Assembly: GCA_035079385.1 (NCBI GenBank)
Contig: JAVHKY010000003.1
Location: forward strand, 18,449,001 to 18,513,000
DNA: 64,000 bases
Direction: 5' to 3'
DNA from: Aspidiotus rigidus
Taxonomy: Eukaryota; Arthropoda; Insecta; Hemiptera; Diaspididae
Part shown: positions 45,907 through 58,429 of the stretch, in pieces
Position numbering within the stretch: position 1 is the stretch's first letter
Layout: each line of letters begins with the position of its first letter
Made by a program: the position numbers and the translations under genes
Notes under the pieces: model-generated
Databases searched by the model: none
What the model was told of the DNA's origin: nothing
The model's input: the letters and a program-made list of their open reading frames with translations, nothing else

Positions 45907-47940
45907 AATGTTTGTTAGGTAAAAATCTACAGCACAATCGAGCACAAATCCCCTCACTCCTATTCAAAGAATCGAGATGATGGGCTAGGAACATAGACTT
46001 GCACTAGAAAGGACACTGAGAACAAATTATTGTAAAGACTATAGCTAAGTAAACGTGGTCATTTGGCCCTCAGCTAAAATTTAGAGGGGTATTGTTTGGG
46101 ATGATGAGAAGACAATATCAGTTACTAAATCCTGGAGAGAGGATAGAGAGGAGGTATTTTCATACTATTTCTCATTTTCTTGGATTTGAAGATGGAATCT
46201 TTTCATTCCAGGAAAAGTACTTGGAAAATCAAAAGCCCTCTTCCTCCTTTATAAGATGGAAAAATATATGTTTCCATCCTTTCCAAAGCTATTTTGTGCT
46301 CGGAAGCTTTTTGAATTTTTTTTCTTTTTGCACCCTGCAAATAATTTCATGTAAAAATCCACCTCATTGAGAATAAGAAATTGAAAGTACATAGCAAGCA
46401 TCTGTTCTCTGAATCTGCCTTTTTGAACAGAATTGATTCCAGTATAAAATTGTGTTGTATACTGCAAGAAAATCGAGTAAAATTCAAGCATTTTTTTGAC
46501 CATCCTTGGGCTTTTTTCTTATACTCTATATATCAATTGTTTTATATCGACGGCAGTGCCGCATAATAAAAAAATTTATTTATTTTTCAATTGCCGAGCA
46601 TATACGAAAGAGTTGGATTTTAAAAACTTGAGAGAAAGAATAGTGAATTATTTTTTAACCATACGAAAAATTCTTTCGAGATAAACATACATTCTTTCTT
46701 CCTAAAATTGAAAAAATTCTTATTCACCGAATCAAAGGCTGATTTTTGGAGAATCATTGCGATATCTAACCGCAAATTTTGTACATTACTTGACTGTTAT
46801 TAGAAATTTAAATCACTCGTCGCTGATCCTTCGTATATTTCACCAAACCGGGCGCGTCAAAATGAGGTTAAGAGTGAAATGGGAATTTGGACTAAATTTG
46901 CTCTAGCCCTAAAATGTGGTTTGTTTTGTGTATACTTCAAAATGTACAAAATTTGTATCTCAAATTCATTCACAATTTGAGCTTCATCAACTGCTCGACG
47001 TCTTTTCTGGGCTGAGTTATGGACCAAAATGTGTGAAAAATTGACCAATTTGCCAAGGTTTTTGTGGTCTAGTTTCCTCATTTTGAAACTTTTTAGGTCA
47101 TTAGGTTTTTCTTTTTTTGTAATAGCGCTGGCTGGCAAATCAAGTGAAATTTGAAAATCCGAACAATTCATTTTGGTCCATAACTAGGCCCAGGGAAGTC
47201 GTAAAGAGTTTAGGTCTAGTCTCAATTGAGATTGAATCCGACGTTTTGAATTTTTGCGCTGGAACAAATTCAGCGAAAAATCTATTTTACTGTTATAACA
47301 TCATTTTGGCGCCCTTGATATACCTTCAATATAAAGTTTGATATTCAGAGAGCAAGAAACATGTAAGTAATAAACTGATTGGAAATCAACAGCCTCTAAT
47401 GAATTCATTATTATTCTATACCTAGTTTCATTCGAGCTCGAGAATTTAAAAACCTATATGACATTACGGAATATTAAGAAAATATACCGGTACACGACCA
47501 GTACCTATGTGATAATTGTTATCAGGTACACTAACTACTATTCGCGCTGATAAGAAATAACGGGTCCACGTTACAGAATACGTATTTCCATCATTCAAAG
47601 AAAGAAAATTTTGACGCTTTTGGGTAAACATTATGTACATAACTTATTGTAAAATGCAACAATCTCTGCGTAATGGACAATAGAATAGCCGTAGCATCGA
47701 TTTTTCTTCAATTTTGAGCTGACCACATTCTAAAACATTGTACATTACGACTTAATGAGCATGCTATACCACCTATAAACATTGGTCTATTAACCTACCG
47801 TTACCGAGTTCAAAGTTGACAAGTTGAACAACGTGTATGTAGATTGTATATTTGCAAGAACACAATGACGATAATATTTTTCTTCGGATTTATTCATTTT
47901 CTTTTTCATTTAATTTTCGTTTGCCGTTTTTGGTCACACG
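45907..47940. other. Unassigned stretch
   Basis: No supported gene. The interval 46860-47180 is a copy of the dispersed repeat also seen near 44810 and 51110. Confidence 0.45.
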
Positions 47941-47959
47941 TAGGTAATGAATTTTTCAG

Positions 47960-48104
47960 ACGAATTACAAAACTCCTGTCTCCGAGATATCCGAACAAGA
48001 AAATCTTCTCACTTCACGACAAGACGAATAAAGACGCCACCGTCTGGCACAAAAAAGAAGACAGCAATCTCGAAACAACGAGTGACAAACTCGACTGGAA
48101 ATAG
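47960..48104 (+). CDS. Candidate terminal exon, unknown product
   Basis: A good acceptor (TTTTTCAG) precedes sequence that is open in more than one frame. One frame reads RITKLLSPRYPNKK and ends DKLDWK plus TAG at 48102-48104; another continues open to 48342. AATAAA at about 48649 could end a transcript. I find no partner exon and recognise no family, and because several frames are open the coding call is weak. Confidence 0.2.
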
Positions 48105-48342
48105 TCGAAGCATTTTTCATACTATACAGACATACCATGGTAGAATCGAACAATACATTCCTGGAAATACATTTATTTATACCCTTTTCTTTAACCGTCG
48201 TGAACACGTTTGGAGAAGAAATTATTACGTAGACGGTCTTGTCGTGAAAGGGTTGATTCAAATGACAAAAAGGACTAGGGACGTTGTTGAAAGACCAGAT
48301 ATACAACGATTTTTTTATATTGTCACGCTCTCTAAATTATAG

Positions 48343-49080
48343 TGTAGACGTTGGGTATTTCTAGACTTTTGAGCGGTCACTTTTTAAAAGAATTTTTACG
48401 AAATGCTAACGTCAGTGTCACGTATTGTTTTTCATTTACCGTTATATCAAAGATTTTAACTTTAATCGACCATGAAAAAAATAAGGTGAACATTTTATAT
48501 CTTCTTGTATTTCATTCCGCCGAAAATCAGTTTTATTCAACATGTATACGCTAGTTGCATTATTTTCACGTTCTCGGAGATTCATTGGCCTCTGAGTCTG
48601 AATTCATAAAAGATATTTTGAAACGAAGCCATTAAATCATCGAATTTCAATAAATATGTGTTGGGCGATTGAAATGAGGATCAAGTTTCTTCTATGTTGA
48701 CAGTAACAGAATATTCGATCGATATTGTAGCATCAAATCGAAAAATACTTCCTGTCTTCATCCTTAAAAATACCTTTTAAACTCCTAAAATCTATCCTAA
48801 TGGAAGAGTGTTTTCCTAGACTACTTTATGAAATTGCAGTCGGAGCAGGATCCAGCTTTGGTGGGCTCCTCTATTCCTTGAAAAAAACTTTATCAACTCC
48901 AGCTGGCGTCTACTTACTTATTCCTTAACCATGCTTCATCCAAAAGTATGAAGTTCCACTGTTCCCTTCCTATTTTACCTGCCTTACTTTCATTAGTCAG
49001 ACCCCAGCCAAAAATAGTTTTTAAACTATGAAAATCGACCAATACTTTTCTAAGTATACCAAGTTCACATACCGGCACCA
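48343..49080. other. Unassigned stretch
   Basis: No motif-bearing ORF, repeat or RNA gene seen. Confidence 0.45.
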
Positions 49081-49084
49081 TCTT

Positions 49085-49600
49085 CACTCTTTGCTTCACA
49101 GACGATTCAAAATTCAGTGATGGTTTTGCATATTCCATTAGCAACAAAATTTTTTATCACCGCATCTCCGTCACAATCCTAACAACCGAGAATCTAAGCT
49201 AGCAATCCCAACTCTCCCTAGTGCTTCATCACCTACCTTTCTTGATAGTAGCTTCTAATCTCATATTCACCTTGAGAGCAATTTCCAACTTTAGCCTCTC
49301 ATCCAACTCCTACTCCGTAACCATCATCTGGGTCCCCGCACCCACTGCGAAATGAGTAATGACGAAAAAGTCAAAAACCCCATAAAAGCTGTTACGAGAT
49401 TACTGCGCATTGAACCCCGAATTATCCTCACTATATTCGATCTCACTCACTGCATCCAACTCCAAATAACGAACAAGTGGATTGCGCCCATGGGCAAAAA
49501 CAAATCCTGCAGATCCTACCCATATTATGGTCCTAACGCTGCCGTCACGAAATTCATCTCATACGTCTCCAGGAATATTTAAGTGCCATTGCAAACTCTG
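49085..49600 (+). pseudogene. LINE RNase H domain remnant
   Basis: FTDDSKFSDGFAYSI (from about 49094) resembles the YTDGSK start of RNase H. YSVTIIWVPA, then an NDEKV, resembles the IWVPSHxGIxGNExAD block. Stops and frameshifts separate the pieces. The RNase H plus the tail seen at 58430-58975 would fit an I-like LINE. Similarity is modest. Confidence 0.4.
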
Positions 49601-49636
49601 CGATCTAATCCTATGAGTAGACGCAATAGGTCTGAT

Positions 49637-49700
49637 CGAGAGTTAAAAATTTTCCAATTCCCTCTTTTATCATAATATGGTTCCTCATCCTCATATATAT
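49637..49700. repeat. 45-bp satellite unit, left of a transposon
   Basis: GATCGAGAGTTAAAAATTTTCC then CTCTTTTATCATAATATGG is a satellite unit. The matching continuation, ATATATATCGAGAGTC, lies at 51034, so the element at 49701-51033 split satellite DNA. Confidence 0.7.
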
Positions 49701-51033
49701 GTTACAGTTAAAACCCGAAATCAGTAAATTCTAAAATTCACTAGTCAAAACTAGTTGCCACAAATGACTTTGGTCAGAACTAGTTTCGACTGGTTAACTC
49801 TAGAATTTACCGTGACCCTCAGCGTTGGAGCTAGTTTTAACTTGAATAATTTCAGGTAAAACTAGTTTTTACTAGTGAAAACTAGAATTGACTAGTAAAA
49901 AGTGAAATAGAGAAGAAATTATGATTGTCGGGGAACACTAGTTTTAACTAGTGAAAACAAGAAGGGTGAATGCAATCAGTAAAATGAATTTCTTCCCTAG
50001 TACAAATGTAATTGCATTTTTATCAAGGGTGTTGGAACAATTTTTTTTAGAGGCCTCCGGAACGAATACAGAAAATGACTCTCCGACTCCGGTTGCCTCC
50101 AGTGGACACGTTTGGAGGCGTCTTCTGACCTCCAAAGTATGTCTCTGGAAGTACCTCAAAATGCCTCCAGCACAATTACTGTGATAGGAGAAAATGCCTC
50201 CGGAGGCACTGTCGAAGAAACCGAAGACGTCTTTGGAGACGCCTCCGAAGGCACTTGTAACGTTGATCAGTGTGACCAGATGTAGCATATTGGCCTACCA
50301 GTGTTGCCAGATGACAGATGATACTCACAAGGTGTATTTAAAACTTTGGCTTTTCTTCGAACCGAGCAGCGCTAGCATCAAAGAGGCTGAATGAGGGTTC
50401 GAGGAATAGAATACTGTTGAAAAAAGTGCCTCCTAAAGGATCTTTGGAAGCACCTCCAAGCCTCTAGGTGGAAGCAAGGTACCTCCGGAGGCAAAATGCT
50501 CCAGCCTCCAACATCTTGGTTTAAATCCTCACCATCTTCGCCTCATTGGAGGCGGAGGCAAGGTACCTCCAGAGACAAAATGCCTCCAGCCTCCAACACC
50601 CTTGAATTTTAATTTTTCACAAAGCTTGTTTGTACTTGAATGGTGTGCGTCAATTAGTCACTGTTAGGTTTGCTCTTGTAACGTTTATAGACCGACGAAT
50701 TCGTATGATGTACGGTTTAATGTGTGAATTAAGGAAGAAAAATTTAGAACTTTTTCGTATATTTTATTCCAGTGTGAGCTACTTATCCTCAAAGTTGAGC
50801 AGAACTACCAAATATCTATCAATTTGGCCGAAGTATGTCTGGAAATACCATCACCTTTTGAACTCGAACAATTTCAATTCATTTCAGTTATAACTAGAAT
50901 TTACTGATGAATTCAAACAGTTTTTTTATTCTAGAATTAACTAGTCAAAACTAGTTCTGACTAAAGTCATTTGTGGCAACTAGTTTTGACTAGTGAATTT
51001 TAGAATTTACTGATTTCGCGTTTTAACTGCAAC
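49701..51033. mobile_element. Inverted-repeat DNA transposon (non-autonomous) with 8-bp flanking repeat
   Basis: Arms 49701-49807 and 50929-51033 are reverse complements over about 105 bp (GTTACAGTTAAAAC...; GTTTTAACTGCAAC reversed). Both flanks are ATATATAT, a likely 8-bp target duplication although low in complexity. ACTAGT-centred words recur through the element. No transposase ORF is visible. A second element is nested inside at 50024-50604. Confidence 0.8.
50024..50604. mobile_element. Nested MITE with hAT-like ends
   Basis: It begins CAAGGGTGTTGGA and ends TCCAACACCCTTG, 13-bp perfect inverted ends of the hAT style. The flanking 8 bp (ATTTTTAT and AATTTTAA) match only partly. The body is rich in GCCTCCGGAGGC-type short palindromes and CCTCCAG words. 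No ORF with a transposase motif. Confidence 0.65.
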
Positions 51034-51389
51034 ATATATATCGAGAGTCAAAATTCTTTCAAGTCCCTCTCAGTTCTCTCACTAAATCTGCTTTAGCGAA
51101 AAAGCGCGAAACGTTAAATGTAGACTCAAATCTACGAAATTTGTATCTCATTTTATCTTCAATTCGCAGTCCTACCCAACTTTCGACGACTTTGCTGAGC
51201 CGAGTTGTGGAACAAAATGTTCCAAAAATTGGTTCTCAAAAATTAAAAACCCTTTAAACGTCCGTATTTTACTCGATTATAAAGTAAAATTCAACACTGA
51301 TTCCAAAAACAATACCTGAATATCTTCCAAATTGCGATCTGATGACGTCATAAATCAGTCTCTGTGACATCCGATCTAATGACGTCATA
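51034..51389. repeat. Satellite remainder and dispersed repeat
   Basis: A satellite unit continues at 51034-51075. The interval 51110-51260 is the third copy of the dispersed repeat (ACGAAATTTGTATCTCA). TGACGTCAT occurs at about 51332 and again near 51381. Confidence 0.6.
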
Positions 51390-52350
51390 GAACAAGCTCG
51401 GAGGTCAAAATTTTAACAGGGAACACATCATATGGAGGTGGAAGGGGGTGTTCGAAAAATTTGCCTTGCGACGTGCGCCGTGTGGTGTCCAGCAAAAAAT
51501 CCGAATTCGCAAAAATAATCCAAGTCCAACACCCGCCCAAGTTCCAGCGGAAAAAAAGTCTAATTCCGAGAAAGGTCGAAATTCTTCCAAGTCCCCCTCC
51601 TACCATACAGAGCTTGCACGACGGTCGAAATTTCTCGAAATCTCCCTATCATCCTCATCGAGGACATTTTTTTGGAAATGATGACGTCACAAACGCTGGA
51701 TACGGACGCGTCCGTTTTCTTATGATGCCTCCCAACGAAACAGATAGCGGCTACGCCACTAAAAAAAGTCCTTTCAATACGCGTGAGCCTCAACCCCTCT
51801 GTATTTTTTAGTTCGTACATATATAATATTTTTTAGCAGGGAACCCGCTATCCCTTTTGTTGGGGGTACTTCCAGAAATTTTTCGTCCGCGAGCGCGAGT
51901 GAGGTTGATGACGTCACGGAGAGGGGAGGGGGACTTAGAAAAATTTGGACCCTCTGGCCATATATGCTGGGAAGGGGACTTGAAAAAATTCCTACCTCCG
52001 AGCTATATATGATAGAAGAGGGACTTGGGAAAATTTCGACTCTCGAGCTATATATGATAGGAGGGGACTTGGAAAAATTTCGACCCTCCAGCCACATATG
52101 ATAGGAGGGGGACTTGGAAAAATTTCGACTCTCCAGCTATATACGATAGAAGGGGGACTTGGAAAAATTTAGATCCTCTAGCCATATATGATAGGAAGGG
52201 GACTTTTAAAAATTCCTACCTCCGAGCTATATATGATAGAAGAGGGACTTGGGAAAATTTCGACTCTCGAGCTATATATGATAGGAGGGGACTTGGAAAA
52301 ATTTCGATTCTCGAGCTATGTATGATAGGAGAAGAACTTGAAAAAAATTT
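51390..52350. repeat. 45-bp satellite array and GC-rich module
   Basis: A module starting AACAGGGAACACATCATATGG and running through GTGCGCCGTGTGG (51415-51490) leads into mixed-orientation satellite. Nine or so tandem 45-bp units follow at 51930-52345. Variant units (CTCCGAGCTATATATGATAG and CCTCTAGCCATATATGATAG) alternate, and one block of about 225 bp is repeated. Confidence 0.9.
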
Positions 52351-52610
52351 ATAAATTATTAAAAAATTTCATCTAAAATAATAAAATTTATAATAGAATT
52401 TGTTATATTTTAATAATAAATTTATTAATATTTTTTAACCGCTCAAGCTTGTACAATATATTAATTATTTATTTAATTATTTTTTCTTAATTAAACTAAT
52501 ATATATTAAATTCCAAAAATTTAATTTTGTACTAAGAAATTAAAATTTTTGTTTTATTAAAATTTTTTAATTGGAAATTAAATATATTTTATTATATTAA
52601 AAAATCCACG
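52351..52610. other. Very AT-rich spacer
   Basis: Nearly pure A+T between satellite blocks, with many TTAATTAA-like words. No gene. Confidence 0.7.
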
Positions 52611-53775
52611 GCTTCCTTAACGAAGTTAAACGAGGAACGCAGGGAACCTGTTTTATGAGTCAAATAGGATTTGGTATTGAAAATTCAAGGAAGCCTAGAC
52701 CTAGATAAAGCTAGTATAAAGAAGGCCTAGACGTAAAATAAGCCTAGTATAATGTAGTTTGAAAGTCCAAGTTTTTCTCAAATCTCGAGCTATTTATGAT
52801 AGGAGGGAGACTTGGGAAAATTTGTCCCCTATCATATATAGCTCGAGAGTCAAAAGTTTTCCAAGTCCCCCTCCTATCATCTATAGCTCGAGAGTCGAAA
52901 TTTTTAACAGGGAAGCTGTTTTATGGGGGGCTATTTGAGAAATCTGGCGTATGCCGTGCGCCGTCCGCCGTCCAGCGAAAAACTTAGAAAAATTTCGACC
53001 CTGGAGCCATATATGATAGGAGAGGGACTTGGAAAAATTTCGACTCTCGAGCTATATATGATAGGAGGGGGAATTAGAAAAATTTCGACTCTCGAGCTAT
53101 ATATGATAGGAGGGGGACTTGGGAAAATTTCGACTCTCGAGCTATATATGATAGAAGGGGGACTTAGAAAAATTTCGACTCTCGAGCTATATATGATAGG
53201 AGGGGGACTTGGAAAAATTTCGACTCTCGAGCTATATATATTAGCAGGGGGACTTGGAAAAATTTCGTCTCTCGAGCGAGAAAAATTTAGATTCTCAAAC
53301 TATATTATGATAGGCTTATAGTAGGTCTAGGCCTTCTTTTTCTATCTTTATCTAGGTCTAGGCTTCCTTGAATTTTTAATACCAAATCCCATTCGACTCA
53401 TAAAACAGGTTCCCTGCGTTCCTCGTTTAACTTCTTTAAGGAAGCCGTCGTTTTTTCAAGTCCCTCTCCTATCATATATGGCTCGAGGGTCGAAATTTTT
53501 TCTAAGTCCCCCTCCTATCATATATTCTCGAGAGTCGAAATTTTTCCAAGTTTTTCGCTGGATGGCGCACGGCGCACGGCGGACGCCAGATTTCTCAAAT
53601 AGCCCCCCATAAAACAGGTTCCCTGTTAAAAAAAATAATTATTTATTTAGTTAAATTAATAACATTAATTTGAAAAATTTTGACCCTCTAGCCATATATG
53701 ATAGGAAGGGGACTTAAGAAAAATTTGTATCTCCGAGCAATATATGATAGGAGGGGGACTTGGAAAGACGACGGC
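52611..53775. repeat. 45-bp satellite array with inverted modules at its edges
   Basis: Six to seven tandem units with consensus GGACTTGGAAAAATTTCGAC then TCTCGAGCTATATATGATAG occupy 52985-53285, at a strict 45-bp spacing. On the left lie module A (TTAAACGAGGAACGCAGGGA, 52617-52700) and module B (GGGAAGCTGTTTTATGGGGG, 52905-52975). On the right both recur inverted (A at about 53335-53450, B at about 53565-53630). Because 45 is divisible by 3, the array gives a false ORF of repeating LGKISTLELYMIGGG. Confidence 0.92.
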
Positions 53776-56700
53776 TTCCTTGAAATTGCAGCGCGTTCAA
53801 GTTGTCACGTCATGTTTTTAGGACTTGGAAAACTTCAGGTTCTAGGGGACTCGGGGCAGCGGGAAATCTAATTTTTCGTTCATTGATTGTTCATAAATTG
53901 CAATTGCGGGGGTTTGGAGTCAATGGACCCCTTGAGCTCCTCGGCATCCTCTTAATCCAGCCCTGCTTGCAATTAAAAGTTCTTTTTATTGCACATTATT
54001 TTAAGGAGAATTTTTTTATACAAGTTTTCTCATCCCTGGGAGCTCATGTTCTACAGACTCCCTATCTCATTCTCATGACCAACCTGCATACGACGGCCTG
54101 ATCCCAAAAATTCTCCCTCTTATACCCGCCATTTCCCATCTTTTCAATGACTCTTCATTCAGAAAAATGGTTTCAGCATCAGAGATTTTTCCCAGGATCA
54201 ATGTAGTCTCGCGAAACAGGTAATTTGCCCGAATTGTTCATAAACAAACGTCCTTATTTTACTCGCGATCGAGTTTTAATCGCATATTGTTTTGCACACG
54301 TGTTACTATTGACAAAAGATGTGTTCATTCATAAGATTTCACATCGAATTCCTTATTACAAATTGTACTTCCCAAATACGTCATATTTTTTTCAGTTAAT
54401 AGATAAAATGTGCTTTTATTCCTCGAGCAAAAATTGTTCATCGCGAGAAGTTCAGACGCTTAGATTAAGTGCGATAAGATATGTTGCAAAATAGCGACGA
54501 ATTGATGCGTTAAGAAAACGATGACGTTTGGCGAACTGATGTAACGTGATGAGAGGGAGCAACAGGTGTTATTGATTTTGACGCTGAAGTGTGAGCGATA
54601 AGACAGAAATGAAGAGCAAACAAACTTTCTCAATCGTACCTCGAAAAGAAACAGTTCGTAAGAACTTGTCTTCAAAAGACTACTCCGTAATTGCTCTGTC
54701 AAATATTCATCGTATCCTTACTTTACACTCGCGAAATAGGAGTACAATTCCCACGCCTTACCCTCAAATTCGAGGGCGTATTGGAAAAGAGGGGGAGGCA
54801 ACCATAAAGATAATAATACTTGAAAAATTAATTTTTCGAGTTCGATTCTCCATTCTTTTCTCGCATACAGAACGTTGGTTTGAGAAATAAAAATCAGAAA
54901 TACACCCCTTCTCTCCACCCTATTTTTGATGAGACTTCAGTTCACCACAATTCTCGAATTATGATTCTAGTATTAATACGAGTAGGTTGTATAGCGAGTT
55001 GTGTACATAAAAAGAAAATTGATATCCACGATGAAACCAAAGAGATATATTGGTATATCGTTAGCTATTAAATTACTGTATTAAAGCTACTATACCACCC
55101 TCGGAAGATGAGATTTCAAGTTTACCAATACAACGATTGAGTCGTTAAGCATCTCAGCTTTTCGAATCGTACACCGATTCAATATCGTCCTCCTCCGGAC
55201 TCGTCAAATATAGTGCGCGTTTATCGCAGACTTGTTGTATGATAAGTAACCTTGTAATTCTTGTACTGTACGACGGCGATTATACCACTCCTCTGAATTC
55301 CGGCCATTGACCTGTGCGCATCTTTCTCTATTTTGTTTCTCTCATTACGACACAACAAGAATCAAAAACACCTATCTTTGAGCTCTTCCGTTCACTCAAT
55401 AATTCTGTTCGAACGCCTTGCTTCCTCATTTGAAGGAAATAAGTACGTGAAAAAGATTTTTTAATATTGTTTTCATTTCCTGTGACCTCCCATCACTGTC
55501 GAAATTATCATTGTGGGGCTTTGAGATCGTAGGAAGTATGTTCTATAAATACTTACTTGTAATTCGTTCCTTATGACCGAGCTCTGGTCGTCAGTATAGG
55601 AAATTCTTAGTACGCATGTTTCATATTATTCCTTTGGATTTTCTTTCTACACGTGACTTCGCAATAGAAATATTATGTTCCGTATCTTGTGGAATAAATT
55701 TGTAAAAATAATGATAATGATACCTAACTCTTGCCGTTAAGAAGCACTCAAAAGTGTCCCGCCATGGACAAGGTATAGTGTTATCTAAAGAATTGTTGGC
55801 AATAACTTCAACTGTGACACAATACTCACTCTTGCCCCAACTTATGAATACAGTCAGTGGTTTTAAGAGAAACTTCCTTATGAAGACTACAACATTTTTG
55901 TTTTGACGTAATGGAAAATTCATTGTAAGTATTTTGTAATTTGATTTCTGACGTCTTGTTGAGAACTACCCTGACAAGCAAGATAAGAACCAGGGAACGA
56001 ATTCCCTACTGTTGATATAATTTACACGATAGTTTGAGATGGTGATGTCAAAATTTTTTAGATTTAACATGTAGGTATTCGAAAATTTATACTCATCACA
56101 GATAACATCTATTCAAATTAAGGCACCAGAGGTACACATGTTCCGAACTTTTAAAGCAATATATATTACGCGTAGTATTTACCTTTAGTCGTAATATCAC
56201 GAACTCCGTGAATTGATTTTATTTGTCTTCTCGGGTAAAATGGTAACTTCAATATCACAGATTGGATACCGGTAACTTCAACGTCCTAGTAAGCGAGAAA
56301 AAAAGAAAAAAAGGCACAGGGTTTTTCTTAAGCTTCACAGGAAAAAATTATTCACTAACGCACTAGTATCGCTCGTACACTACAATATGCGGCAAAAATA
56401 TTAAATACGATTTTTAAAAATCGAAACATCTATGAAAGGAGAACGAAATTCGTTAGCAGGAAAAAGGAAGCTAGAAACAACTTCGGCGCGCGTACGTTCG
56501 CGACATACAAATGAATAACACGCGGTCTGCTTCAGAATGTATACGTTTCAGACTTGCCCCTCACTATTATGTATTTTTCCCTCCAGAGCAACCTTTTTTA
56601 ATAATGTTTCTAAAATCGTCTTGGCGCCAACACGAATTCGTTTTCGTACACGTTACCGCGCATACGCGAAATATTCGGCGTTATTTATTCATAATATCGT

Positions 56701-58425
56701 ACGTGAAATGAAACGGATAAAACAATACCGGGTACGCATAACAAGCGGTAAATACGCGGGTCAGATTTGCGGATAAGATTTGAAGAGTCGGGTATGTATA
56801 CAGTATACATATTCAAGGTAATTAAGGTGCTCTTCGCGATTGTCTGCGAAAAAATACTTATGTGTGCGAGATAATACAAGACTAAAACAGCGTGGTGAGG
56901 TCAAATTATTGATAAACTTTTCTATCTTCTTTACTTCGGGAACCATACTGAGAGTATGAGAAGAATATTTTCATAATAATATAAACTCATATCTAGCGAT
57001 AGGGACGATAGAGGTATTTAAAGTTTACATTTTGCGGGGGAAAGAAAAGTTTGTTGAAAATTGTAGAGTCGGGTGCTGAGAAAAACTTATTATTTACCCC
57101 TCATCCCCCATACCTTATGCTAAATTTTCTGTGGTACGTTTTAGCCCCTCAAATTTGGTTTTTGTCTATTCGCATATAAAACGATTTGTAGGGGTGCTGT
57201 TGTTGATGTTGGGAAGGTGATCATGGCGTTTTTCACCATGACAAAGCGAATTAATAAAATCTACTGTACCTCCTCAAATATTATTTTTTGTGAAAAATTT
57301 ATAAAACAAAAATTGTAGCCCTCTTGATTTCCTGTCGAGGGATGTGATTTTCAATGTCTTGGGTAAATTTTTTCAGATCTTCACCTCTTCGACAGCCTCC
57401 ACCAATGACCCTCACAGAAAACGTAGAGAGCGCATTCTTTGATTTTATTCGCAAATATCTCAAAAAGTTGAAGAGATACGTAGAAAAAAATTTTCCAATC
57501 CACAATTGTTCCTCAACAAATTCTACATAAGATAACATATTTGAACATCATTCTAGGTCTATTTGCTGCCCTGAAAACTTTCAAAAATTTCCATGTTTTT
57601 GTCTATAACACGAAAATGAAGACTTCCGGAGAAAATTTATACACCACAAAAATTATTTACAACAAATTTTTGTAAATTGCTCCCCCAAATCTATCCTTTG
57701 TGCCAACACATTTTTGGTGGCCTAAGAATCGACGTTGAAGTGCGGTCAACATGATATTGGACAAATTGTTCCCGAGTCGACCATATTCGGACTTCAAATC
57801 GACTGTACTTTTACAGACATGGGTAAAGATGTCGATTTGACGTATACAATTTTAGTCGACTTTGAGTCGACATTGCTTATGACTCGAAATCGACCCTAAA
57901 TCGACGGTCGACATGGTTTAACGGGAGGACCTGCATCAAGATAGCTCATTCATATAACTATAGACATACAATGCTTCATGAATCGATTCGCTTAGCTCCT
58001 TTAATGAACTAGATATGGAATGCTTCAAACACCATAAGTCCCCCATTTATCATACAAGGCGCGAGCCTCTCCCCCCTGAAAACAGGAAATAAATGGATTG
58101 GTGAAAGGCAATTCTTCGAAATAAACAAAATTCAGGTGAATGAAGAAAAAAAACGTGCTTTCTACCATTTTTTCTTTAAAAAATTCAAATTCCTTTACAA
58201 AAATTCTCTCATGGATCTACAGTCCTAATCGAAGTTTCAAAGTTTTCCTAGTCTGGGATCGTCCTCATTTCGAGCTTCCTAGTCTCTTATCACAATAATG
58301 GCTTTCTTCAGTGTAGGTCATAAGACAGATTTCCTATATAAAATAGTACTGCTGGTGCTAAACTTATCCGATCAGAGAAGAATCGAAAACACAAAAATAG
58401 CACGAAAATAAAATATAATAATACG
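53776..58425. other. Unassigned stretch
   Basis: Short ORFs only, none with a recognisable motif. Sequence near 57310 (TTGTAGCCCTCTTGATTTCC) resembles the Helitron-like body near 22515, so dispersed-repeat debris is present. A cluster of GTCGA words lies at 57730-57920. Confidence 0.4.
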
Positions 58426-58429
58426 TACG

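Noticed and set aside
52923..53321. 132-codon open frame
   Set aside because: Product is a 15-residue repeat made by the 45-bp satellite, whose unit length is divisible by 3.
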